Position numbers and translations under genes: made by a program. A stretch of DNA of 59,725 nt from Aequorivita sp. (GTDB lineage: Bacteria > Bacteroidota > Bacteroidia > Flavobacteriales > Flavobacteriaceae), in the NCBI GenBank assembly GCA_024637015.1, contig JAGXGE010000034.1, positions 1 to 59,725 of the forward strand, read 5' to 3'. Position 1 is the stretch's first letter; each line of letters opens with the position of its first letter. Below the pieces are notes generated by a model that saw only the letters and a list, made by a program, of their open reading frames with translations, was not told the DNA's origin and did no database searches. Of the stretch, positions 8,568-17,686 are shown piece by piece.

Positions 8568-10088
8568 CTAAAATGTGCTGTTTAAAAGCAAGAGTTCTTC
8601 CAAATAATCACGAGTATTGGAAAGTCGTGGAACTTTATGTTGTCCACCAAGTTTGTTTTTTTCCTTTAACCAATCATAAAAAAGACGTTCCCGAGCGTTG
8701 TGGATTTTTGGCGCGTTAAGAGTAGTATTATTAAAACGTTTTGCTTCGTAATCACTATTTAATTCCTGTAAAGCGGAATCAAGTAGCTGGGTAAAAGAGT
8801 TTAAGTCTTTTGGCGGACTTTTAAATTCAATAATCCACTCATGCGCTCCCTTTTCCCTTCCGTTCATAAAAATAGGGGCTGCGGTATAATCAATAATTTC
8901 GGCATTGGTGAGTTGCGAAGCTTTTCGCAGCGCGGTTTCCGCATTTTCAATAATCAATTCTTCACCAAAAACATTTATGTGGTGTTTTGTACGGCCGGTA
9001 ACTTTTATTCGGTAAGGGTCGGTTGATGTGAAGCGAACTGTATCGCCAATCTTATAACGCCAAAGCCCCGCATTGGTCGTAATTATAACAGCATAATTTT
9101 TTTCTTTCTCAACCTCGCTTAACGGAATCACTTCTTCTTCGGGAGTACCGTAATTATCCATTGGTATGAATTCATAAAAAATTCCGTAATCCAGCATTAA
9201 CAGGAGTTCTTTGTTTTCATTACGGTCCTGAATTGCAAAAAATCCTTCCGAAGCATTATAAATTTCATAGTACCGAAAATCATTTTTCGGCAACAATTTA
9301 TTGTATTGATCAATGTAGGGATCAAAGTTTACGCCACCGTGAAAATACACCTCCAAGTTTGGCCAAACTTCAAAAAGATTTCCTCTACCAGTAGTTTCCA
9401 TTACATTATTCAACAACACAAGCATCCACGAAGGAACGCCTGCAAGACTGGTAACATTCTCTTTGATAGTTTCGTTTACAATTGCCTGCATCTTGGTTTC
9501 CCAATCTCCCATCAGAGAAACCTCATTACTAGGCGTACTGCTGAATTCAGCCCAAAAGGGCATATTGTCAATTAAAATTGCGGAAAGATCACCGAAAACG
9601 GTTCCGTTTTCTTGGTACAGTTGTTTGCTTCCGCCGAGCCTTAAACTCTTACCCAGAAATAATTGCGCACTTGGATTGTTGTTGAGGTACATACACAACA
9701 AATCCTTGCTGGCCGCATAATGACAGTCTTCCAAAGAATCTGGAGTTACTGGAATAAATTTACTTTTTGCATTGGTGGTGCCGCTGGATTTTGCAAACCA
9801 CTTTATAGGCGTGGGCCAAAAGATATTTGCTTCCCCTCTACGTGCGCGCTCAATCCGAGCTTCGTTTTCTTCATAAGTTGTTATCGGAATTCTTTCAGAA
9901 AACTCGCGGTAGGTTCTGATTGATGCAAAACCATACGCTTTTCCAACCTCTGTATTTTTTGCTTTTTGAAGCAAGTTGAAAAGTAGTTCTTCCTGAACTT
10001 CAATAGGATATTTCAAAAAAAGGTCTATTTGGTGAAACCGTTTTTTCAAAAACCAAGAAGCAATGGAGTTAACAATGGGGATTGGCAT
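8568..10088 (-). CDS. GH3 (auxin-responsive promoter) family protein
   Basis: The 506-aa protein has the GH3 layout: an N-terminal adenylate-forming domain with the phosphate-binding loop FAKSSGTTNAKSKFIP (about residues 112-127), the GGVNFDPY and EIYNASEGFFAIQ segments that line the acyl pocket, and a C-terminal part containing GRTKHHINVFGEE. Plant GH3 enzymes activate a carboxylate with ATP and conjugate it to an amino acid. Bacterial homologues are widespread in Bacteroidota but their substrate is not established. The gene is monocistronic here, with no obvious partner. Confidence 0.88.
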   Translation of the reverse strand: MPIPIVNSIASWFLKKRFHQIDLFLKYPIEVQEELLFNLLQKAKNTEVGKAYGFASIRTYREFSERIPITTYEENEARIERARRGEANIFWPTPIKWFAKSSGTTNAKSKFIPVTPDSLEDCHYAASKDLLCMYLNNNPSAQLFLGKSLRLGGSKQLYQENGTVFGDLSAILIDNMPFWAEFSSTPSNEVSLMGDWETKMQAIVNETIKENVTSLAGVPSWMLVLLNNVMETTGRGNLFEVWPNLEVYFHGGVNFDPYIDQYNKLLPKNDFRYYEIYNASEGFFAIQDRNENKELLLMLDYGIFYEFIPMDNYGTPEEEVIPLSEVEKEKNYAVIITTNAGLWRYKIGDTVRFTSTDPYRIKVTGRTKHHINVFGEELIIENAETALRKASQLTNAEIIDYTAAPIFMNGREKGAHEWIIEFKSPPKDLNSFTQLLDSALQELNSDYEAKRFNNTTLNAPKIHNARERLFYDWLKEKNKLGGQHKVPRLSNTRDYLEELLLLNSTF

Positions 10089-10209
10089 ATTTTTCTGCTA
10101 TCTTTATGCTATAAAAATAGCAATTTTAAATTTACGATTTCCTCTTTTTTGAAGCGATGTTTTATAGTATTTCTTCGGAATAGTATTCGGCATAAATATT
10201 TTTGAATAA

Positions 10210-11004
10210 ATGAATTACGAAGGAGTGCTCACCAAAATGCAAACTGAAAACGGTTCGCCTATTCAGTATTACCTTGTTTTTGAAAATGATTTTTTGAACG
10301 TGAACCAATTGTTGGACAAAAAAGTATCCATCAATTTCCTGCGCTATCAATGCTTAAACTGCGGACTTCAAAAAAAAATATACCGTCAAGGTTTTTGTTA
10401 TGATTGTTTTTATGAAATTCCTCAGGCCGCAGATTGGATCATTAACCCCGAACTCAGTAAAGCACATTTAGGAATCGAAGATCGCGATTTAGCTTATGAA
10501 GTAAAAGTGCAATTACAGCCACATGTTGTTTATCTCGCCAACAGTAGTAGCGTGAAAGTAGGCGTTACGCGCAAAAGCCAGATCCCAACCCGGTGGATTG
10601 ATCAAGGAGCACACGAAGCCATCGAAATTGTGGAAGTGCCAAATCGCTATCTGGCAGGAATTACCGAGGTTGCTTTAAAAGATCACGTGAGCGACAAAAC
10701 AAATTGGCGAACCATGCTGAAAAACGATATTAAAGATGAAAATTTGGTGGAATGGCGCAACAAATTAAAACAATTTATTCCTGCTGAAGCGGCTGAATAT
10801 TATTTGGAAAACAATGCTGAAACAAATCTGCAGTTTCCAGTTTTAAAATATCCCGAAAAGCCAAAATCACTCAACCTTGAAAAGAATCCTTTTTACGAAG
10901 GAGTTTTAAAAGGAATAAAAGGACAATACCTCATTTTTGAAGACGACACAGTTTTTAACATACGCAGCAACGAAGGATATGTAGTCTCATTAACAGTTAA
11001 TTAA
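10210..11004 (+). CDS. DUF2797-type protein with zinc-finger-like cysteines
   Basis: The 264-aa protein carries a four-Cys knuckle near residues 49-68 (CLNCG, then CYDCF). A central segment VVYLANSSSVKVGVTRK leads to PTRWIDQGA, which resembles a GIY-YIG-like nuclease core and is characteristic of the DUF2797 family. A mid-protein EVALKDHV and a C-terminal motif YEGVLKGIKGQYLIF, which echoes the N-terminal YEGVLTKM, are also seen. A nuclease or nucleic-acid role is inference. It is convergent with the AsmA-like gene, with a 9-nt gap. Confidence 0.72.
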   Translation: MNYEGVLTKMQTENGSPIQYYLVFENDFLNVNQLLDKKVSINFLRYQCLNCGLQKKIYRQGFCYDCFYEIPQAADWIINPELSKAHLGIEDRDLAYEVKVQLQPHVVYLANSSSVKVGVTRKSQIPTRWIDQGAHEAIEIVEVPNRYLAGITEVALKDHVSDKTNWRTMLKNDIKDENLVEWRNKLKQFIPAEAAEYYLENNAETNLQFPVLKYPEKPKSLNLEKNPFYEGVLKGIKGQYLIFEDDTVFNIRSNEGYVVSLTVN

Positions 11005-11013
11005 AAAAAGAGT

Positions 11014-13674
11014 TTAGTTTCCTCCTTTGGGGGCTAGGGGGCTTTTTGTAGTATCGGTTTTCTTTTTATTTCCACCCAAAATACCTCCCAAAACATCTTT
11101 TATTATTTGTGTGTTTTGTTGTTGGGTAGTTTGTTGCTGGTTATTGGTATTCGTTTTTGTAGAATCTTGTTTGGTCCCACCGCCCAATAATCCGCCCAAA
11201 ATATCGGTTCCTTGATTAATCAATTTATCTTTCTGTTTGGCCAAAAGCTGCTGGGTCAATCTGTTGATTGCGGCTTCAGTGTTCATTGAAACTTGCGGAT
11301 TCGTAAATGTTCCTTTCAGTCCAATGGGTAGTGCAACGCTCATTTCGTCGGCTTCTTTCGGACTTAAATTTTGAAGTAATTTCGTTACATCTCCTCCTAA
11401 ATATTTTGCAGGAACATCCAGCGTTAAATTATAATCGATGGATTTATCCAAACCGTGCGTTCCGGCAACCGCAACGTCAATTCCCTTTACGTCAAAATGA
11501 AAGGGCTTCACTTCAATTTTTCCGTTGTTGAAAGTGAAATTGGTACTCACATCTCGCAAACTCAACCTATCCAAATTCAAAAACGAAAGCTTGTTTCCAA
11601 GCGCGGAAAGCAGCGGAGCTTGCTGAGGATCAACATCCGCAGTAATTATTTGGGCCAAGGCGGTTCCTGCAAGCGTAGAAAGTTTTGGCGAAAGATCATT
11701 AGTCAACTGTCCATTTAGTTGAAATTTCGTGTTCAAACTTCCCTGCAAAGCTTTGGCAATCGGCACTAAAAATTGAAACATCTCAAGATTTTCAAAAGAT
11801 TGTTCAATGTCAATCTTGCTCAAATCCAGATCCATTGCAAAAGTTGGTATTTCATTTTTGGTTGAAACATTCCCCGAAAGCGCAATATCTCCGCCAAAAA
11901 TATTTGAAGTGAAATTGCTTATTGTAATGGTTTCATTTACAATTGCGGCAGTTCCTTTTGCATTTGCTAATTTCAGATTGTCGTAAATAACTTTGTTTGC
12001 AGTGAAATCCAAAGTGGCATCCAGAAAATCTGGAATTTTCACAGCGTCAGGAGTTGTGGTTTTCTTTATTGTTTTTCCTTCTTCGGAAGAATTTTCGCTA
12101 TTCGATTCTTCTTCCGAAGCCATAAAATCGTTGACATTAAAAGTATTGGATTGAATAGCAAAACGACCTTTCAAATCCTGTTTGCTCATCAAAAATGGAA
12201 TGAGGTTTTGTATATTTCCCGAAGCTTTAATGTCAGTTTGCCCTGTTTGCGCATTCAAATCCTTTAAAGTTATCGTGCCCGGCTGAAGTGTTAAATTCGC
12301 GTTCAAAACTTTTAATTCATTTTTAAAACCGGCGTCATAATTGAAATTCGTCAAATTTGCAGTTCCGCGCGCATCAATTTTTTGGTACTGTTCTTTATCA
12401 ACCGATTCCATATCGAAATTAGCAATAATATCTGCCTTAAAAATCCCGCTGAGTTCTTGTTCCATTTCCACGGGCAACACTTTTTTAATATTCGCAAGAT
12501 TCAATGTGCCCTGCATTTCCATATTTACAAACGGGTTTTCGGTCATATTTTTAATGCTTCCATTCAATCGGAAAGGTTCGCCGTCAATTCTAAACATGAG
12601 TTTTGGAATGTTTAAATAAGTATCTTTCAACAAACCTGTTTCATTTTTTAGTTGCGCGTCAATCGTAATATTATCAACCGCTTTTGGAAGGTCGGGATAT
12701 TTAAACGAAGCATTCTCGCTCGCCACTTTTATGTCCATCATCGGGATGTGGGTGCTGTCTATAATGCCTTTCAGCATTCCATTTACGGTGAAATTCCCAG
12801 TGGTTTTCACATCATTTATTTGCTTCACATAGGTTTCGGGAAGAACGGCGAGAAAGTTTTTAAAGTCCGACGACGGCGTTTTAAAAGTAAGATCCACTTC
12901 GTTATTTGTTTCATTCACTTTTACAAAACCATCAAAAGTCAAGGGAAGTTCATTTATTTTCGCTTCGTTTTCGAGGAAGGTATATTTCTGGTTTTTTAAA
13001 TCGAGTTTGAAAACAGCATCAAGTGAAATTCGGTTTTTGGTAAAATATTCGTTATTGTCAATCCGGAAAGATGCGAACGCTTCAGTCTTTGTGTCCAGAT
13101 TGCTTATTTCCTGCGAAAGGTCGCCACTGCCTTCATGCTGCACTTCGGTTAGCATCAAATAGGTTTTGTTGGCTTCGTCTAAATAATTGATTCGTGAATT
13201 TGTTATCTCATATTTTTTCAATTCAAAATTAAAACTACCGCTCGATGCTTCGGCCTCTGTAATTACAGGCGCATCTTTTTTTATGGCAATGTCATAATTG
13301 GCGTTTCCGAGTGAATCAATTTTAATATTCACAAACGCTTCGTCTATTTTTACCGCATCAATTTTTATGTCTTTAGATTTGAAAAGTTGTATCACGCCCA
13401 TATCCAATTTTAAACTTTTCCCGCTGGCAAGCGTATCTCCTTCAAAAGGAGCTTTATTGATAACACTGAAGTTTTCCAATTGAAGTGAAGCATCCGGAAA
13501 ACTGCTAAAAAGACTCAAATCAAGATTTTCCCAAGTTACCGTTGCGTTGAGGTTTTCACTGATAGTGCGGTTGAGTATTCTCTCAAGACTTCCTTTGAAA
13601 ATAAAAGGTGCTGCAAGCAGCAGCAGAATTATAATTCCGATAATGATTCCAATTATTTTTAGTGTTTTTTTCAT
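11014..13674 (-). CDS. AsmA-like inner membrane protein (large)
   Basis: The start at 13674 gives MKKTLKIIGIIIGIIILLLLAAPFIF, a single N-terminal membrane anchor; an upstream in-frame start adds 23 residues that look non-coding. The 886-aa protein has the AsmA N-terminal domain (TISENLNATVTWENLDLSLFSSFPDASL) and the C-terminal AsmA region with repeated beta strands. AsmA-like/TAM-type proteins are thought to span the periplasm and move lipids to the outer membrane. The last residues (SPLAPKGGN) come from a palindrome-like repeat sequence rather than from the AsmA fold. Confidence 0.82.
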   Translation of the reverse strand: MKKTLKIIGIIIGIIILLLLAAPFIFKGSLERILNRTISENLNATVTWENLDLSLFSSFPDASLQLENFSVINKAPFEGDTLASGKSLKLDMGVIQLFKSKDIKIDAVKIDEAFVNIKIDSLGNANYDIAIKKDAPVITEAEASSGSFNFELKKYEITNSRINYLDEANKTYLMLTEVQHEGSGDLSQEISNLDTKTEAFASFRIDNNEYFTKNRISLDAVFKLDLKNQKYTFLENEAKINELPLTFDGFVKVNETNNEVDLTFKTPSSDFKNFLAVLPETYVKQINDVKTTGNFTVNGMLKGIIDSTHIPMMDIKVASENASFKYPDLPKAVDNITIDAQLKNETGLLKDTYLNIPKLMFRIDGEPFRLNGSIKNMTENPFVNMEMQGTLNLANIKKVLPVEMEQELSGIFKADIIANFDMESVDKEQYQKIDARGTANLTNFNYDAGFKNELKVLNANLTLQPGTITLKDLNAQTGQTDIKASGNIQNLIPFLMSKQDLKGRFAIQSNTFNVNDFMASEEESNSENSSEEGKTIKKTTTPDAVKIPDFLDATLDFTANKVIYDNLKLANAKGTAAIVNETITISNFTSNIFGGDIALSGNVSTKNEIPTFAMDLDLSKIDIEQSFENLEMFQFLVPIAKALQGSLNTKFQLNGQLTNDLSPKLSTLAGTALAQIITADVDPQQAPLLSALGNKLSFLNLDRLSLRDVSTNFTFNNGKIEVKPFHFDVKGIDVAVAGTHGLDKSIDYNLTLDVPAKYLGGDVTKLLQNLSPKEADEMSVALPIGLKGTFTNPQVSMNTEAAINRLTQQLLAKQKDKLINQGTDILGGLLGGGTKQDSTKTNTNNQQQTTQQQNTQIIKDVLGGILGGNKKKTDTTKSPLAPKGGN
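11018..11047 (-). repeat. G/C-run repeat forming the end of the AsmA-like gene
   Basis: On the minus strand the sequence reads CCCCCTAGCCCCCAAAGGAGG, out of keeping with the A/T-rich surroundings. Similar 'CCCCT...CCCCAAAGGGG' elements occur dispersed in flavobacterial genomes (general knowledge, not checked here). It supplies the last eight or so codons of the AsmA-like protein. Confidence 0.4.
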
Positions 13675-13804
13675 AAAAGATTTAAAAATTTGTTTTTGAT
13701 AATTTATTTGAAAACAACTTCTTAGAAAACTGCATTCAAGCAAAACTTACATCTATACACAAATTTACTTGGTAGTCATTTTCTTTTCCTTAATTTCGTC
13801 TTAA

Positions 13805-14950
13805 ATGTTAAAATTGGATTCGCTAACTCCACTTCACAATGTCTATTTTTCCCTTGGCAGCAATTTGGGAAACCGCTTTGAATATCTTCAAAATGCTGTA
13901 AACTCACTTTTCGAAGAGATTGGTAGTATCGTTAAAATTTCTCCCGTATACGAAACTCCCGCCCTTGGTTTTGAAGGTGAACCATTTTTGAACTGTGCAG
14001 TTTGGCTGCAAACCGATTTAAAGCCGTCAAAAATTCTGAAGAAAATATTGGAGATCGAAAAAAGGATGGGCCGCAGGCGAAATGCTTTAAAAACCTATGC
14101 TTCGAGACCCATTGATATTGATATAATATTTATTGACGATTTTTTTATTGAATCGGAATACTTAACCGTTCCGCATCCTGAAATGGAGAACCGAAGATTC
14201 GTTTTGCAGCCTTTGGCAGAACTCAATTCGCAATTGGTGCATCCTATTTCGCAGAAAAATATAATCAAACTTTTGGCTGAAACGGCGGATGAAAGCTTGC
14301 TTCAAAAACAATCCAAATGGCTCAATAACCCTGTAAAGGATTATAATATTTCGCAATACAATTACATTGCAATTGAAGGAAATATTGGTGCTGGAAAGAC
14401 AAGCTTGGCAACTAAAATTGCGAGTGATTTCAATTCAAAATTAATTCTCGAACGTTTTAAAGACAACCCTTTTCTACCGAAATTTTATGAAGATGCCGCA
14501 CGTTATGCTTTCCCTTTGGAAATGTCTTTTTTGGCAGACCGCTATCAACAGTTGGTTGATGATATTACACAATTTGATCTTTTTAAAGAATCAGTTATAG
14601 CAGATTATGATGTGAATAAATCCCTGATTTTTGCAAGCATCACTTTACCGGAGGAAGAATACTCGCTTTATAAGAAACTTTTTCATGTGATGCACAAAGA
14701 ACTTCCGAAACCCGATGTGTATATTTATTTATACCAAAATACTGAACGCCTTTTGGAAAACATAAAAAAGCGTGGTCGCAAATATGAGCAGAGTATTCAG
14801 GCTGAATATTTGCAAAAATTGAATTCGGGTTATTTGGAATTCATCAAAAACCAACATTCCGAAAACATAAAAATCATCGATATTTCCGAAATAGATTTTC
14901 TAAAGAATAGATCAGATTATTTAAAGATTTTGAAGAAAATAGTTTCCTGA
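13805..14950 (+). CDS. FolK-deoxynucleoside kinase fusion
   Basis: Residues 1-160 are 2-amino-4-hydroxy-6-hydroxymethyldihydropteridine diphosphokinase (folate pathway): YFSLGSNLGNR, ETPALGFEGEPFLNCA and the signature RPIDIDIIFID with metal-binding Asp104 and Asp106. Residues about 185-381 are a deoxynucleoside kinase: P-loop EGNIGAGKTS (192-199), the ERFKDNPFL segment and the lid region KRGRKYEQ. The join lies in a short linker. The fusion links folate synthesis to nucleoside salvage in one polypeptide and is seen in related bacteria. The ATG at 13805 is used; a start slightly downstream is possible. Confidence 0.88.
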   Translation: MLKLDSLTPLHNVYFSLGSNLGNRFEYLQNAVNSLFEEIGSIVKISPVYETPALGFEGEPFLNCAVWLQTDLKPSKILKKILEIEKRMGRRRNALKTYASRPIDIDIIFIDDFFIESEYLTVPHPEMENRRFVLQPLAELNSQLVHPISQKNIIKLLAETADESLLQKQSKWLNNPVKDYNISQYNYIAIEGNIGAGKTSLATKIASDFNSKLILERFKDNPFLPKFYEDAARYAFPLEMSFLADRYQQLVDDITQFDLFKESVIADYDVNKSLIFASITLPEEEYSLYKKLFHVMHKELPKPDVYIYLYQNTERLLENIKKRGRKYEQSIQAEYLQKLNSGYLEFIKNQHSENIKIIDISEIDFLKNRSDYLKILKKIVS

Positions 14951-15003
14951 ATATTGAATACTGACACCGTAAAATTATTTTTACTTCCTTGAGAAATTGA
15001 TGG

Positions 15004-15033
15004 TTGAAAGCATTTCTGCTTTGTGTACCTTTG
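15004..15033 (+). promoter_or_regulatory. Bacteroidota-type promoter for the pseudouridine synthase
   Basis: TTG at 15004-15006, a 19-nt spacer and TACCTTTG at 15026-15033 match the phylum consensus. The ATG follows about 15 nt later. Confidence 0.65.
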
Positions 15034-15047
15034 CAAAAAAATTATAA

Positions 15048-15977
15048 ATGAGCACACAAGACAATTACGATAAAGGAAGAGGCCCTCACAAGCCTGGAAA
15101 AAATGCACGAAAGAAAACCGTGGCTCGCAAAAATGCTTCCCTAAAATCTGATTCTTACAAGAAAACTGAAGATCGACCACAAGATCCAACAAAACCAAAA
15201 TTGAAATTCGATAAAACCGGAAAGGAAATTGGACGTCGTGAAAAACCCGTAAAAGAAGTGAAAAAGAGCAATCCCGAAGACGGTATTCGCTTGAATAAAT
15301 ATATCGCCAATAGTGGGGTTTGCTCACGTCGTGAAGCTGACACATACATCGCTACTGGTTTGGTTACTGTAAATGGAAAAATCATCAATGAAATGGGCCA
15401 TAAGGTTCAAATGAAAGATGATGTTCGTTTTGACGGTCGCCGCTTAAACCCAGAGCCAAATACCTATGTTTTATTAAACAAGCCTAAAGGTTTTGCAACT
15501 ACCGATAGCAATGCCAAAGGAATGACAGTAATGGATTTGGTTGCCAACGCCACCACCGCCAAAATAAAACCTTTCGGCCGTTTGGGAAGAAATGCGACGG
15601 GACTTTTACTTTTCACGAATGATGATGAATTTGTTCAAAAATTCACAAAAAAAGGAATATCACGTTTGTTCCATATTGAATTGGACAAAAATCTAAAATC
15701 AGAGCATCTTAAAAAAATTAAGGAAGGAATCACAATTGAAGGAAAGGAAATAACTGTAGAAGAAATAAGCTACGTAGATAATTCGCCAAAAAGCGAAATA
15801 GGTTTAAAGATAAAGCACACAGGAAACAGCGTTATCAGAACCATTTTTGAACATCTTGGTTATGATGTGGTTCGGGTAGATTGTGTTACACTCGGTCCGC
15901 TTACCAAAAAAGATTTGCCTCGTGGCCGTTGGCGGACACTTACTGAAAAGGAACTCAGCATGTTCAGTATGATTTAA
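15048..15977 (+). CDS. RsuA/RluB-type pseudouridine synthase, catalytic Asp replaced
   Basis: The 309-aa protein has a Lys/Arg-rich, disordered N-terminal extension (about 80 residues). An S4 RNA-binding domain follows (IRLNKYIANSGVCSRREAD), then the RsuA-family synthase domain (VLLNKPKGFATTDS, GLLLFTND). The family's catalytic motif is GRLD followed by xxTxGLLL; here it reads GRLGRNATGLLLFTND, so Gly180 (codon GGA at 15585) stands where the nucleophilic Asp belongs. The fold and RNA-binding parts look intact. It may bind rRNA without isomerising uridine, or be a diverged paralogue. Confidence 0.8.
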   Translation: MSTQDNYDKGRGPHKPGKNARKKTVARKNASLKSDSYKKTEDRPQDPTKPKLKFDKTGKEIGRREKPVKEVKKSNPEDGIRLNKYIANSGVCSRREADTYIATGLVTVNGKIINEMGHKVQMKDDVRFDGRRLNPEPNTYVLLNKPKGFATTDSNAKGMTVMDLVANATTAKIKPFGRLGRNATGLLLFTNDDEFVQKFTKKGISRLFHIELDKNLKSEHLKKIKEGITIEGKEITVEEISYVDNSPKSEIGLKIKHTGNSVIRTIFEHLGYDVVRVDCVTLGPLTKKDLPRGRWRTLTEKELSMFSMI

Positions 15978-16288
15978 TGGAAAATGAAATTTCCTGCCAT
16001 TTCATTAATTATTGAATTTTTTTTGGCACATTTGTACTCTAAATATTTAAAGAATATTATTTTTAAAATGGTTGGTTTTTGAAAAATTTCGGAAACATAG
16101 ATTCTAAATGAACAACGCATTTTTATTTCAAACGGCTTTACTACAGCAGGTTTCGGACAAAAGTTTCATTATAAAGGGCTTGCCTATTCGTATTTAATCT
16201 TCAAGTTAATTTTTTGTTATACTTCTCTTTTTTTTGGGGAATACGAAGCAAGAATTTATAATTTACAACATTCAACGAAAACAAAAGG
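15978..16288. other. Intergenic region before the polyamine operon
   Basis: It opens with a weak hairpin (AATGAAAT / ATTTCATT at 15983-16006) followed by an A/T-rich run that may end the pseudouridine synthase transcript. The remaining 280 nt hold no convincing gene. A 29-codon ORF at 16108-16197 is in a position that would suit a leader peptide, but nothing in its sequence supports that. The promoter of the arginine decarboxylase operon must lie here; no clear TAnnTTTG box was found. Confidence 0.45.
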
Positions 16289-17686
16289 ATGAACACCAAA
16301 TATATAGATTTAATAGACCAAACGTATTATTTTCCGCAGGAAGAATTCCGCTTAGGCGATAATGGCCTTGAGTTTCACGGTGTGGATCTTATGGCGCTTG
16401 TTGAGCAATATGGAGCTCCGCTGAAATTTACCTATCTGCCAAAAATTTCGGAAAATATCATTTTGGCGAAAAAATGGTTTGCAGATGCCATTGTAAAAAA
16501 TAACTACAAAGGCAGTTACAACTATTGTTATTGCACTAAAAGTTCACACTTTAAGCACGTTTTGAACGAAGCTTTAAAAAATGATATTCATATAGAAACC
16601 TCTTCGGCTTTTGATATTGATATTGTGGAAAGCTTGAAAGAAACAGGGAAAGTTACAGATAAAACCTATGTTATCTGCAACGGTTTTAAACGCGATCAAT
16701 ACATTACAAACATAGCAAGGCTTATAAATAACGGCCATGAAAATTGTATTCCGATTATTGATAACTACGAAGAAATTGAACTGCTTTCAGATAATATTGA
16801 AGGGCATTTCCATGTAGGAATTCGAATTGCATCAGAGGAAGAACCAAAATTTGAATTTTATACTTCCAGGTTGGGAATTGGCTATAAAAACATCATCCCT
16901 TTCTATGAAGAACAAATAAAAAACAACGAGCGGGTAGATTTAAAAATGCTCCATTTCTTTATCAACACAGGTATTCGTGATACTGCATATTACTGGAACG
17001 AATTGGTGAAATGTTTAAAAGTTTACGTTCGTCTTAAAAAAATCTGTCCTTCTCTGGATAGTTTAAATATTGGCGGCGGATTTCCTATTAAAAACTCATT
17101 GCATTTTGAGTATGATTATGAATACATGATCAATGAGATTTTAAACCAAATAAACATAACCTGTAACGAAGCCGATGTGCCCGTACCAAACATTTTTACG
17201 GAATTTGGAAGCTTCACCGTAGGCGAAAGCGGCGGCGCCATATATGAGATTTTATACCAAAAACAACAGAACGACCGCGAAAAGTGGAATATGATCAATT
17301 CGTCATTTATAACCACTTTGCCAGACACGTGGGCAATCAGCAAGCGTTTTATTATGCTTGCGATAAACAGATGGAACGATGAATATGAACGTGTTTTGTT
17401 GGGTGGTTTAACGTGTGATAGTGATGATTACTACAATAGCGAACAAAACATGGCAGCTATTTATCTGCCAAAATTTAGAAAAGAAAAACCTTTGTATATT
17501 GGCTTCTTTAACACAGGAGCATATCAAGAATCCATTGGCGGTTTCGGAGGCTTGCAGCACTGCTTGATTCCTTCGCCAAAACATATTTTGATAGACAGAG
17601 ACGAAAATGATACTATAACAACCAAACTTTTTTCAGAACAACAAACAAGCGAGCAATTGCTAAACATTTTAGGTTATGAGCACTAA
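16289..17686 (+). CDS. speA: Arginine decarboxylase-like PLP enzyme
   Basis: The 465-aa protein is a fold-III (alanine racemase-like) PLP decarboxylase. The likely PLP-binding Lys lies in YNYCYCTKSSH (about residues 75-85), and a glycine loop SLNIGGGFPIK (about 257-267) binds the phosphate. It is shorter than the E. coli biosynthetic SpeA but matches the short form found in Bacteroidota. It would convert arginine to agmatine. The next gene, an agmatinase with all metal ligands, starts inside its last codons (11-nt overlap), which strongly supports this substrate. Other basic amino acid decarboxylation cannot be ruled out. Confidence 0.82.
   Translation: MNTKYIDLIDQTYYFPQEEFRLGDNGLEFHGVDLMALVEQYGAPLKFTYLPKISENIILAKKWFADAIVKNNYKGSYNYCYCTKSSHFKHVLNEALKNDIHIETSSAFDIDIVESLKETGKVTDKTYVICNGFKRDQYITNIARLINNGHENCIPIIDNYEEIELLSDNIEGHFHVGIRIASEEEPKFEFYTSRLGIGYKNIIPFYEEQIKNNERVDLKMLHFFINTGIRDTAYYWNELVKCLKVYVRLKKICPSLDSLNIGGGFPIKNSLHFEYDYEYMINEILNQINITCNEADVPVPNIFTEFGSFTVGESGGAIYEILYQKQQNDREKWNMINSSFITTLPDTWAISKRFIMLAINRWNDEYERVLLGGLTCDSDDYYNSEQNMAAIYLPKFRKEKPLYIGFFNTGAYQESIGGFGGLQHCLIPSPKHILIDRDENDTITTKLFSEQQTSEQLLNILGYEH

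Noticed and set aside
8456-8719. 87-aa plus-strand ORF near the GH3 gene
   Set aside because: It overlaps the 3' end of the GH3 gene and has no signal, motif or leader of its own.
12652-12999. 115-aa plus-strand ORF inside the AsmA-like gene
   Set aside because: It is the reverse complement of AsmA coding sequence, with no independent evidence.
16108-16197. 29-aa leader peptide ahead of the arginine decarboxylase gene
   Set aside because: The peptide has no run of Arg codons and no attenuator hairpin follows it, so regulation by a leader cannot be supported.
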